Source: Acidobacteriota bacterium (GTDB lineage: Bacteria; Acidobacteriota; Vicinamibacteria; Vicinamibacterales; UBA8438). Taken from it: 5,919 nt of DNA. Both the position numbers and the translations under genes were made by a program. The notes below the pieces were generated by a model that saw only the letters and a program-made list of their open reading frames with translations, made no database searches and had not been told where the DNA came from. Shown piece after piece: positions 1 through 5,919 of this stretch (its first letter is position 1; the number at the start of each line of letters is the position of its first letter). The stretch spans positions 1 to 5,919 of the forward strand of contig DTWD01000486.1 in NCBI GenBank assembly GCA_012963185.1, read 5' to 3'.

Positions 1-923
1 AGTTAAAGATATTGATCGTGGCGAGTCTATTGATTGGGTTACTGGCAACAAGCAGTGCCCAACAAGATCGGAAACAGCTAGAACTGCATCTCGAAGCACC
101 CGGGAAACTACAATCTGTCGCGGCGCAGATCAGTCAATTCGACAAAGCGCGCTTCAACGGCATTCTTCAGCTACTCAGAATAACTGACCTAGGAGAACCA
201 GTTCGTGTTGCGCTGGTCCCCGAAGACTCACGAATCGCCAGAGACACACCCTCCTGGGTAGCGGCGTTTGCTGACCCACCAAACGATTTAATCGTTCTAT
301 TTCCATCACGTATCGGAAGCTACCCCTACGACTCTCTCGAAGTCGTACTTCGCCATGAAATTACTCACATTCTTGCGTCACGGGCAGCCGGTGGCAATCG
401 ATTGCCACGCTGGTTCAGTGAGGGATTGGCAAGTACGGCCGAGCGGCCTTGGGGAGTTGCTGTCCGGTCACGCTTTGTCTGGGCAAGTATCACTTCAGGC
501 GCACCAAGCATTTCTGACATTGAGGGATTATTTACGGATGGTCCGAATAACGCGGCGCGAGGCTACACCATATCTCATGCCCTCGTTCGAGACCTACTCT
601 CACGCTACGGTCCATCACTGGTACCTACTCTGCTGACAAATGTGAAATCAGGAGACACATTTGATCAGGCTTTCTTGAGTGCCACCGGCACAACCATCAG
701 CCGTGCCACCCTGATGTTTTGGCGCAGTTCAGGTGGATGGGAAGAATGGGTTACCTTTTTGGCTAGCCCGTACACCCTTTGGACGGTGATAACCGGTCTC
801 GCGCTAGTCGCCATTTGGCAGCACAGGCGACGACGGATCAAGCGCCACAGGCAATGGGAAGAAGCCGAACGCCTCGAAGCCGAAACTTGGGAAGAACACC
901 GTCAAAAATATCGACTGCACTAA
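1..923 (+). CDS. Membrane-anchored peptidase MA-type zinc metallopeptidase (5' end probably just outside the window)
   Basis: Predicted zinc-dependent peptidase of the gluzincin (peptidase MA-like) type, acting outside the cytoplasmic membrane. Counting from a TTG at 12 (303 residues), a hydrophobic N-terminal stretch ends in SSAQQ and looks like a signal peptide. HEITH at residues 115-119 supplies two zinc-ligand histidines and the catalytic Glu116; WFSEGLA at 134-140 supplies the likely third ligand Glu137, the usual spacing for this clan. A hydrophobic helix at about 252-269 is followed by a very basic run (HRRRRIKRHR) and a charged Glu/Arg tail to 303. By the positive-inside rule the catalytic domain would be outside and the tail inside. 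The frame stays open to base 1 and reads Leu-Lys-Ile before the TTG, so the true start is probably a few bases upstream; GTG at 18 is also possible. The peptide substrate is unknown. The fold call is firm, the biological role is not. Confidence 0.8.
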   Translation, partial: LKILIVASLLIGLLATSSAQQDRKQLELHLEAPGKLQSVAAQISQFDKARFNGILQLLRITDLGEPVRVALVPEDSRIARDTPSWVAAFADPPNDLIVLFPSRIGSYPYDSLEVVLRHEITHILASRAAGGNRLPRWFSEGLASTAERPWGVAVRSRFVWASITSGAPSISDIEGLFTDGPNNAARGYTISHALVRDLLSRYGPSLVPTLLTNVKSGDTFDQAFLSATGTTISRATLMFWRSSGGWEEWVTFLASPYTLWTVITGLALVAIWQHRRRRIKRHRQWEEAERLEAETWEEHRQKYRLH

Positions 924-941
924 ACAGAGAACGACAAGAAT

Positions 942-1871
942 TTACCAGGGATCCAAACCAAGTAATCTCGCGGGGTTACGTCGAGACATCGTGTCGATGT
1001 CCTCGTCTGATACCCCAGCTTCTCGCATGGCTCCGATATACGCGTGCCACCCCTCCGGATGGAGTGGATTACCCGCCTGTCCAAGATCTGTTGACATAGC
1101 AAAAAATTCTGCGCCAATCTCCCGAATGGCCATTGTGTAATCAGTAATCGAACGGCTACCGTTTAATACAGCTAACCAGTCAATCTCCATAATGGCGTCT
1201 TCCGATGCCATCTGCTGCATCTGTTCCCTTGTCGCACCTTGTGAAAATACATGGGTTACAAGAATACGTTGCACCCCTAAACGCTTCGCTTCCGGTATCA
1301 GTGCAAGTACTTCCTCCGGAGCGGAATGTCCCATCGCGAGCAATAGATTATGCTCAGCGACCAAAGAAAATATTTCAAGAACATCTGGCACAGGTGAACC
1401 GTTCTGGATGATTGGTACAAATGCTGACCCGCCTTCGCCGACATTCTTGACGTACCACTCCGCATCAAATGTCGGCAACCAGACCACCCTCCCTCGGCTA
1501 CCAGAAAATTCAACCATTTGCCGCACCGCCTCAGGATTAATTCCCCCCACCGCACGGTTAAGTACGACACCACCAAAAATTTCCAGTCCATCGACTTGAT
1601 CCATTGCTAATGCAGCGCGATCCGCTGTCATCGTAAAGTGGTTCTTAAGCAGAATGGCACGCATACCAGCTTCTGAGGCCCCACGTGCTGCCTCAAGGTC
1701 GCTTACCGAGCGAGGCCGAGAATCTGGACCTGCATGAACGTGTAAATCAACAACACCATCAAGCAACTCTCGCTCCCCTTGAGCACGCGCATGCATTACA
1801 TACGACACACCAACTATTCCGACCGCTAGGCATACCAATGAGAGCTTCAAAGTGCGTGGCGTGGAAAGCAT
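942..1871 (-). CDS. Exported DUF6282-type amidohydrolase-fold metal-dependent hydrolase
   Basis: Looks like a DUF6282 protein, a poorly characterised branch of the amidohydrolase (TIM-barrel metallohydrolase) superfamily. Numbering from the GTG at 1874 (310 residues), possible metal ligands are H45 and H47 (DLHVHAGPD), H79 (LLKNH, with K77 beside it), H183 (MGHS), H208 (VTHVF) and D263 (STDLGQ), matching the superfamily order HxH, Lys/His, His, His, Asp. Residues 1-32 form a signal peptide: a basic start, a hydrophobic core at about 11-26 and an Ala-Arg-Ala cleavage site, so the enzyme should work outside the cytoplasm; no acceptable lipobox surrounds Cys15. I chose the ATG at 1871 (309 residues) over the GTG directly before it because AAGGAG lies 7 bases upstream of the ATG. 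The gene is convergent with the peptidase gene (18 bp apart) and divergent from the transporter pair. The substrate is unknown; hydrolysis of a cyclic amide, ester or lactone is only a family-based guess. Confidence 0.82.
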   Translation of the reverse strand: MLSTPRTLKLSLVCLAVGIVGVSYVMHARAQGERELLDGVVDLHVHAGPDSRPRSVSDLEAARGASEAGMRAILLKNHFTMTADRAALAMDQVDGLEIFGGVVLNRAVGGINPEAVRQMVEFSGSRGRVVWLPTFDAEWYVKNVGEGGSAFVPIIQNGSPVPDVLEIFSLVAEHNLLLAMGHSAPEEVLALIPEAKRLGVQRILVTHVFSQGATREQMQQMASEDAIMEIDWLAVLNGSRSITDYTMAIREIGAEFFAMSTDLGQAGNPLHPEGWHAYIGAMREAGVSDEDIDTMSRRNPARLLGLDPW

Positions 1872-1878
1872 CACTATT

Positions 1879-1884
1879 CTCCTT
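1879..1884 (-). promoter_or_regulatory. Shine-Dalgarno site that decides the start of the DUF6282-type gene
   Basis: On the minus strand AAGGAG lies 7 bases before an ATG (1871) and only 4 bases before the GTG that precedes it in frame. The 7-base spacing is close to the usual optimum, so the ATG is the better start. Confidence 0.6.
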
Positions 1885-1935
1885 ACAACTTCCGTACCGT
1901 TAACTTCGCATCACTACAGCTATCATAGAGCCGCT
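1885..1935. promoter_or_regulatory. Divergent control region between the hydrolase and transporter genes
   Basis: These roughly 50 bases are the only non-coding space between two divergent genes, so promoters for both must lie here or reach into the coding ends. The palindrome CTATCATAG (1920-1928) gives a -10-like TATCAT on the plus strand (1921-1926) and a -10-like TATGAT on the minus strand (1922-1927). GTTAAC at 1899-1904 is a weak -35 candidate for the plus strand with a 16-base spacer; no good -35 is seen for the minus strand. Overlapping -10 elements would make the two directions compete, but this rests on short matches only. Confidence 0.3.
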
Positions 1936-2190
1936 TTGCGAAACTATCGACAAATCGACGAACCGAACGCCCATCCCTGGGTCTGGGCCATCATCGGCTT
2001 GTTATTTGTACTGTCTGTCCCCTGGTACCTCCCGTCCGATACACCCGTAGCACTATGGTTTGGGCTTCCCTACTGGGTGGTTATCTCACTCTCAATTAGT
2101 TTCGCTATCGCCATCTTCACAGCCTGGGTTGTTGCACGCTATTGGTCCGACGCAGAAGACGAACAATCTAGCAAGGACTCTTCGGAGTGA
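1936..2190 (+). CDS. Small two-helix membrane protein, DUF3311-type symporter partner
   Basis: An 84-residue protein if started at the TTG at 1936. It has two hydrophobic helices, about residues 14-32 and 40-69, separated by a short loop (YLPSDTP). The second begins with the GLPYW motif typical of DUF3311, and the tail (SDAEDEQSSKDSSE) is polar and acidic. DUF3311 and the comparable DUF997 proteins are often encoded directly before sodium:solute symporters, where a role in assembly or function of the transporter is suspected but not established. The stop codon overlaps the symporter GTG by 4 bases (GTGA), so the two are almost certainly co-transcribed and translationally coupled. The start is uncertain: GTG at 1852 or 1861 would add 25-28 residues of non-membrane sequence and run into the divergent hydrolase gene, so I prefer the TTG although its ribosome site is weak. 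Confidence 0.7.
   Translation: MRNYRQIDEPNAHPWVWAIIGLLFVLSVPWYLPSDTPVALWFGLPYWVVISLSISFAIAIFTAWVVARYWSDAEDEQSSKDSSE
2173..2177 (+). promoter_or_regulatory. Shine-Dalgarno site for the symporter
   Basis: AAGGA lies inside the 3' end of the DUF3311-type gene, 9 bases before the GTG start at 2187. It supports that GTG as the real start and fits coupling through the GTGA overlap. Confidence 0.5.
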
Positions 2191-3656
2191 CTCTTGGTCT
2201 AGCGGCCGGCTGCGCTGTCTGTGTTTACTTGCTGATCCTCATTTCTGTCGGCTACCTGACCCATCGACACAGCCACCACGCTGACCTTGACGATTTCTAT
2301 CTCGCCGGTCGAAATCTTGGCGGGTTCGTTTTGCTGTTAACCCTCTATGCGACACAGTACAGCGGCAATACGCTGCTTGGTTATCCAGGAGAAGCTTTTC
2401 AGCTTGGCTTCGCCTGGGTAATGAGCGTCGGTTTCATGATGGCAATAATCGTGGTCTACCTGTTGTTTGCCCCACAGTTGCAACGGATCGCTAAACAGAA
2501 GCATTTCATCACCCCAGGCGATTGGATTACCTACCGGTTCAACTCCCCATCGCTTACCCTGATCGCTAACGTTTTACTCGTTGCTGCAATATCCAATTAT
2601 TTACTTGCCCAACTAATGGCCATGGGACACGTCACAGAAGGACTCTCAGGCGGCTCCATTCCCTATTGGGCAGGAGTTTTGCTACTCACATTCGTCGTCA
2701 TTATCTATGAAACTGTTGGAGGGATGCGTGCAGTTGCCTGGACCGATTGTGTCCAAGGCCTCATGCTTCTTGTGGGACTGATAGGACTTTTGATCGCGGT
2801 AGGACCAACTCCAGATCACCTAGCCAACCTAACAAACGAAATCGCACGAACTTCGCCGGAAAAAGTTGCGGTTCCTTCATGGGAAATATCCAGAAACTGG
2901 TTCAGCACAATCATCCTGATCGGATTTTCCGGCGCAGTCTATCCCCACGCAATTCAGCGTATTTACGCCGCACGTAGTACACGCGCTCTCAAACGCGCGT
3001 TTAGCGTCATGGTGTTTCTGCCGCTCGTAACAACCGGAGTGATCTTCATAGTTGGCATCCTGGCTATTGGAGAGCTCGACGCTGGCGGTGATCCAGACCA
3101 AGTTATGCCTATGCTTTTGACCACGTGGGCCGACCGCTCGGTGCTACTCTACGGACTCTCGGTCGTCGTGATCACCGCGATTATTGCTGCCGTGATGTCA
3201 ACCGCTGATTCAGTGCTTCTCAGCCTGTCGTCGATCCTAGCTAAAGATATCGTCGGGACCACAATCCTTAAGGGGGCCTCGGAAGAGCGGCTGACGAACG
3301 TCGGAAAAATGCTCTCGTGGGTGGTAGTCGGCGTGCTTGTCGTCATCGCGCTGTCACCCCGTGTCACGCTCTGGGTCCTGACTGAGATCAAGATGGAGAT
3401 CCTGGCACAGGTCGCTCCGCTCTTCGTCCTTGGCGTGTCGTGGGCCCGGCTGACGACCGAGGCTGCGTTCACCGGAATGCTCGCGGGCTGCGCGACCTAC
3501 GTCGGGCTGCTCATCGTCGGACACCCCGAGGTGTGGAATATCCACGCTGGTGTCGTCGGGCTAGGCGTCAATGTTGTCTGCTGCTATCTCATCACGACAC
3601 TGCAGGTCCGCCCCCCATGGTCAGAATCGGATACCGAACCGAGAGCCACGATATGA
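2187..3656 (+). CDS. Sodium:solute symporter family (SSS, TC 2.A.21) permease
   Basis: A 489-residue inner-membrane permease expected to use the sodium gradient to import a small solute, often a carboxylate, amino acid or vitamin in this family. About 13 hydrophobic helices can be drawn, the first at 3-25 and the last near 452-472. Family signatures are DDFYLAGRNLGG at 35-46, the loop and helix GGMRAVAWTDCVQ at 178-190, and VMSTADS at 336-342; S338 and T339 there align with the Na2-site Ser/Thr pair of PutP (S340/T341). Length is normal and the frame is intact. The GTG start overlaps the stop of the DUF3311-type gene, an arrangement also seen with organic-acid symporters of the MctP kind, so a carboxylate substrate is possible but unproven. 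G+C rises from about 43-50% in the first half to 60% or more in the 3' end without breaking the frame. Convergent with frdD 67 bp away. Confidence 0.88.
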   Translation: MTLGLAAGCAVCVYLLILISVGYLTHRHSHHADLDDFYLAGRNLGGFVLLLTLYATQYSGNTLLGYPGEAFQLGFAWVMSVGFMMAIIVVYLLFAPQLQRIAKQKHFITPGDWITYRFNSPSLTLIANVLLVAAISNYLLAQLMAMGHVTEGLSGGSIPYWAGVLLLTFVVIIYETVGGMRAVAWTDCVQGLMLLVGLIGLLIAVGPTPDHLANLTNEIARTSPEKVAVPSWEISRNWFSTIILIGFSGAVYPHAIQRIYAARSTRALKRAFSVMVFLPLVTTGVIFIVGILAIGELDAGGDPDQVMPMLLTTWADRSVLLYGLSVVVITAIIAAVMSTADSVLLSLSSILAKDIVGTTILKGASEERLTNVGKMLSWVVVGVLVVIALSPRVTLWVLTEIKMEILAQVAPLFVLGVSWARLTTEAAFTGMLAGCATYVGLLIVGHPEVWNIHAGVVGLGVNVVCCYLITTLQVRPPWSESDTEPRATI

Positions 3657-3723
3657 TACTGGCTGGCTCCTAGAGCATGTCCTCCGTGATCGATGAGCGG
3701 CGCGCGGTTGGGGCGGCGGGCTC
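3657..3723. other. Convergent intergenic gap with a short direct repeat; no clear terminator
   Basis: These 67 bases separate the 3' ends of the symporter gene and the frd operon. The 9-base word GGCTCCTAG occurs at 3665-3673 and again at 3719-3727, the second copy covering the frdD stop codon; the second copy also belongs to a perfect palindrome CTCCTAGGAG at 3721-3730. GCTC-CTA-GAGC at 3666-3676 could form only a 4-bp stem. No stem followed by a T-run exists on either strand, so a factor-independent terminator is not supported here. Confidence 0.4.
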
Positions 3724-4074
3724 CTAGGAGATGGTCCACAGCGTGTACACCGCCGTGAATGTGCCAATGAGAGCGGTGCCGTAGCAGACCACTGCGATCA
3801 GCTGTCTGCCCTGCTTCAACTGGAACAGATCGTAGATTGTGTATCGGAAACGATGGGCCCAGTGGAACAGCGGGAAGGATATGAACACAAGCAAATACAC
3901 ACGTGTGACGGGGTGCGTGACTAGCGCGTGAAGCGACTCGTAATCAGGACCCTCGAGCCAACCCAGGGGAAACGCCACCCCGATCAAGAAGATATGGATC
4001 GGAAACAGGAGCGCCGAGACCATTCCCCCGGCACCAAACAACGTCCAAAGGAAAGGCGTTGGGTTCTTGGCCAT
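3724..4074 (-). CDS. frdD: Fumarate reductase membrane anchor subunit D
   Basis: One of the two hydrophobic anchor subunits of menaquinol:fumarate oxidoreductase; it holds the complex in the inner membrane and helps form the quinol site. It has 116 residues (119 in E. coli) and three helices, about 14-37, 57-73 and 93-113. The N-terminal block FLWTLFGAGGM at 8-18 is a close match to E. coli FrdD. W10 aligns with E. coli W14, and H74-R75 with H80-R81, residues tied to quinol binding. The ATG begins at the base directly after the frdC TAG stop, so translation is probably coupled. Last gene of the operon. FrdD is preferred over SdhD because of the FGAGGM block and a separate FrdC-like partner gene. 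Confidence 0.92.
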   Translation of the reverse strand: MAKNPTPFLWTLFGAGGMVSALLFPIHIFLIGVAFPLGWLEGPDYESLHALVTHPVTRVYLLVFISFPLFHWAHRFRYTIYDLFQLKQGRQLIAVVCYGTALIGTFTAVYTLWTIS

Positions 4075-4491
4075 CTAGTTTCCCAAGAGGATCCACGCGA
4101 CAACGCCGGAAAGAACCGCGCACCCGACGTAGTGCGCACTGGCGATAGCCCACCCCGGCACCCGCTTTTCTCCGATCCGGATCACGGCGATGGTCGGGGT
4201 GAGGTTGAACCAAGTAATGGCATGATAAAGTACGGCCACGAGCGCCACGCTGTTAAGTACGATGAACGCTGGCGTGTCCAAACGTTCGACGAACCGCGCA
4301 TACCCTTCCGATCCTTGCCCCAGGGCCCGGACCTGCAAGATTGAGAGCACGGCGAAGAAGCCGACAAAAACGCTCGTAAGCTCCCTGACCACGAACCTGA
4401 AGTACGCGCCATTCTGCAGCCACCATCCCAGCGGCATCGGGCGCCGATACATCGTCGGCCGGCTAGCTGAGTCGTGCGCCTGATCGTTCAC
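4075..4491 (-). CDS. frdC: Fumarate reductase membrane anchor subunit C
   Basis: The second anchor subunit of the quinol:fumarate reductase. It has 138 residues, with three helices at about 38-58, 74-95 and 115-136, and an N-terminal extension of roughly 8 residues compared with E. coli FrdC (131 residues). The block RPMPLGWW (17-24) matches E. coli RPMTSTWW. R36-E37 align with R28-E29 and H90 with H82 of E. coli FrdC, positions linked to menaquinol binding and proton transfer. As in E. coli FrdC there is no pattern suggesting a heme-binding anchor. The GTG start shares 4 bases (GTGA) with the frdB stop; GGGG lies 6 bases upstream as a weak ribosome site. An internal ATG at residue 14 is an alternative that would remove the extension. 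Confidence 0.9.
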   Translation of the reverse strand: MNDQAHDSASRPTMYRRPMPLGWWLQNGAYFRFVVRELTSVFVGFFAVLSILQVRALGQGSEGYARFVERLDTPAFIVLNSVALVAVLYHAITWFNLTPTIAVIRIGEKRVPGWAIASAHYVGCAVLSGVVAWILLGN

Positions 4492-5231
4492 TTCGATCCC
4501 CGCGGCAACAGGATGGACTTGAACCAGTTGGTCGCGCTGGCCGCTTTATAGAGCTGGATCGCCCCGGCTGGGTCCACGTTCTTCGGGCATACTTCGGTGC
4601 ACTCGCCGACGAACGTGCACCCCCACATCCCTTCGTGCTCGTCGAGCACTTCCAGCCGCCCGGCCGCGCCTTGGTCTCGCGAATCAAGGTTGTAGCGCTG
4701 AGCGAGGGCAATAGCGGCTGGTCCGATAAAATCAGGTTCGAGACCGACGACCGGGCAGGCACTATAACAGAGCATGCAGTTGATGCACATACTGAACTGT
4801 TTGTACGACTCGAGCTGGGCTGGGGTCTGGAGGTGCTCTCCATCGGCGATCGGCTTCTCTTCGTCGCGAATGATCCATGGCTGCACTTTCTGGAGCTTCG
4901 GAAGGAAGTCGGAAATGTCGACCACGAGGTCACGCACGACCGGAAAGAACTGCAGTGGCTCGATTCGGATCGGCCCGGGCACATAATCGGACAGCGGGAC
5001 CGCGCATGTGAGCGTCGGCGTGCCATCGACCATCATGCCGCAGCTGCCGCAGACACCCATTCGGCATGACCACCGGTAGGTGAGCGACCCGTCCAACTGG
5101 TCCTTGACGTAATTCAAGGCGTCCAGCACGACCCAATCCTCTCGGTAGGGCACCTCGTAAGATTGGAAGGTAGGCTCGGAGTCGTCCCCCGGACGATACC
5201 GCGCCACGTCCAATGTAATCGTATCCGCCAT
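4488..5231 (-). CDS. frdB: Fumarate reductase iron-sulfur subunit
   Basis: Carries electrons between the membrane quinol site and the flavin of FrdA through three Fe-S clusters. From the ATG at 5231 it has 247 residues (244 in E. coli). The plant-type [2Fe-2S] ligands are C56, C61, C64 and C76. In the C-terminal ferredoxin domain C149, C152, C155 and C215 fit the [4Fe-4S] cluster, and C159, C205 and C211 the [3Fe-4S] cluster, each one residue beyond the E. coli numbers. K229 aligns with E. coli K228 at the quinol site. The ligand set is complete. The frame stays open upstream to 5312, but that part overlaps frdA and is not FrdB-like. AGG 6 bases before the ATG is the last sense codon of frdA, so the ribosome site and the frdA stop overlap; the spacer is 4 bp. 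Confidence 0.96.
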   Translation of the reverse strand: MADTITLDVARYRPGDDSEPTFQSYEVPYREDWVVLDALNYVKDQLDGSLTYRWSCRMGVCGSCGMMVDGTPTLTCAVPLSDYVPGPIRIEPLQFFPVVRDLVVDISDFLPKLQKVQPWIIRDEEKPIADGEHLQTPAQLESYKQFSMCINCMLCYSACPVVGLEPDFIGPAAIALAQRYNLDSRDQGAAGRLEVLDEHEGMWGCTFVGECTEVCPKNVDPAGAIQLYKAASATNWFKSILLPRGSK

Positions 5232-5235
5232 ATGG

Positions 5236-5919
5236 TTACCTGCCGTAGACGCGCTCCCCTGGTGGCCAACGTGTGATGGTAACTGGCGAATACTCGATGC
5301 GCGGCCCGCCACTCGCCGTCCGATACGCTAGCGAGTGGGCCAAAAACCGCTCGTCGTCTCGCTCCGGGTGGTCCGTCCGCTGGTGTGCCCCACGGGACTC
5401 GGTCCGCGCTTCTGCCGATCGGGTGATCACCTCCGCAAGATCGAGCATGTAACCGAACTCGAGGGCCGAGATCAGCTCCGTGTTGAAGATCCGACTTCGG
5501 TCATCGAGCTGCAAACGCTGCGCGTCGCCCCTCAGACGGCCAAGTGTATCCGCTGCCGCGGCCAAGGCTGCCCCGGTCCGGTAGATGCCCGCGCTCCCCT
5601 CCATGGCCATCTGCATCTCGGCTCTGAGGTTGGCAATCCGCTCCGTGCGACCGGTCACGTTGAAGAAGTCATCAGACAGCCGCCGCTCCTCGTCCCCAAC
5701 CTGAGCTTCTACCGAGGCACTCGGCGGTGGCGCCTCGGCGGCGAAGGTCGCGGCCGCTTTCCCGGCGCGCGCGCCGAAAACGAGACATTCGGTGAGCGAA
5801 TTCGAGCCCAGCCGATTGGCGCCGTTCAAGTTGACACACGCCACTTCCCCAGCCGCATACAGCCCGTCGAGCGGCGTCGCACCCATGATATCCGTGTGGA
5901 CACCGCCCATCATGTAGTG
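5236..5919 (-). CDS. frdA: Fumarate reductase flavoprotein subunit, C-terminal part only
   Basis: Catalytic flavoprotein reducing fumarate to succinate, and able to run in reverse in many bacteria. Only the last 227 residues are inside the window; the gene continues past base 5919, so the FAD-binding N-terminus is not seen. The first visible residues, HYMMGG, correspond to HYTMGG of E. coli FrdA, whose His355 is an active-site residue. Exactly 35 residues later comes the Arg of [10 protein letters not shown], matching the catalytic-site Arg390. The C-terminal helical domain includes ESRGAHQR and [15 protein letters not shown], then RIEYSPVTI and PPGERVYGR, which read as FrdA rather than SdhA. 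Compared with E. coli FrdA the protein stops directly after the YG motif and lacks the lysine/alanine-rich tail of about 20 residues. First of at least four co-transcribed genes; the promoter is outside the window. Confidence 0.95.
   Translation of the reverse strand, partial: HYMMGGVHTDIMGATPLDGLYAAGEVACVNLNGANRLGSNSLTECLVFGARAGKAAATFAAEAPPPSASVEAQVGDEERRLSDDFFNVTGRTERIANLRAEMQMAMEGSAGIYRTGAALAAAADTLGRLRGDAQRLQLDDRSRIFNTELISALEFGYMLDLAEVITRSAEARTESRGAHQRTDHPERDDERFLAHSLAYRTASGGPRIEYSPVTITRWPPGERVYGR

Noticed and set aside
924..941. Possible shared terminator between the convergent peptidase and hydrolase genes
   Set aside because: The 18-bp gap and its edges show no inverted repeat and no T-run on either strand.
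1192..1599. A 135-codon plus-strand open frame opposite the DUF6282-type gene
   Set aside because: Ser/Thr/Pro-rich translation without recognisable motifs, antisense to a gene with intact metal-ligand motifs.
1852..1935. N-terminal extension of the DUF3311-type protein from GTG at 1852
   Set aside because: It overlaps the start of the divergent hydrolase gene and its ribosome site and adds sequence with no family resemblance, so the shorter TTG start is preferred.
3670..3685. Minus-strand GGAGGAC followed by ATG CTC TAG, a two-codon mini-ORF with a good ribosome site
   Set aside because: Only two sense codons before the stop; most likely chance, although it sits downstream of frdD on the same strand.
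3695..3724. GAGC...GCTC inverted repeat bracketing a G-rich stretch as a frd terminator
   Set aside because: The stem is only 4 bp with a loop of about 20 bases, and no T-run follows in either direction.
3928..4344. A 138-codon plus-strand open frame opposite frdD and frdC
   Set aside because: Low-complexity, charged translation antisense to two well-supported anchor subunits; no ribosome site seen.
4463..5026. A long minus-strand open frame of 187 codons overlapping frdB in another frame
   Set aside because: Its translation is Ser/Arg-rich without domains and it lies entirely on top of frdB, whose cysteine motifs prove the other frame. High G+C explains the lack of stops.

Overview
This is a bacterial chromosomal window holding seven protein-coding genes, packed with almost no spare DNA. 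No RNA gene, insertion sequence, CRISPR array, phage gene or origin is visible. The taxon cannot be fixed from the sequence. An exported metallopeptidase, an exported DUF6282-type hydrolase and an Escherichia coli-type four-subunit fumarate reductase suggest a free-living, probably diderm bacterium that may use menaquinone; this is inference.

Layout. From the left edge to 923 (+) lies a peptidase MA-type metallopeptidase whose start is probably a few bases before the window. Converging on it after 18 bp is a DUF6282-type amidohydrolase-fold protein (942-1871, -) with a cleavable-looking signal peptide. Divergent from that gene is a two-gene operon (+): a small two-helix membrane protein of DUF3311 type, then a sodium:solute symporter (2187-3656) joined by a 4-base stop/start overlap. 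After a 67-bp convergent gap the right part (3724 to the window edge, -) is the 3' end of a fumarate reductase operon in the order frdA (partial), frdB, frdC, frdD. Its junctions are +4, -4 and 0 bp.

How the genes work together. FrdA (flavin) and FrdB (three Fe-S clusters) form the catalytic arm, and FrdC and FrdD form the heme-free membrane anchor carrying the quinol site. The residues known to matter in the E. coli enzyme can be placed one by one, so the complex looks intact. The DUF6282 hydrolase, the DUF3311 protein and the symporter share a divergent control region. They may be a small scavenging unit: hydrolysis outside the inner membrane, then sodium-driven uptake. The substrate is unknown.

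Composition. Sampled 60-base lines run at about 43-50% G+C in the first half of the symporter gene, rise from about 2940 onward, and reach 58-67% in the 3' end of that gene and in the frd operon. The change falls inside an intact reading frame. No completely new system is evident; the most unusual items are the exported DUF6282 enzyme beside a symporter, the membrane-tethered metallopeptidase, and this composition change.
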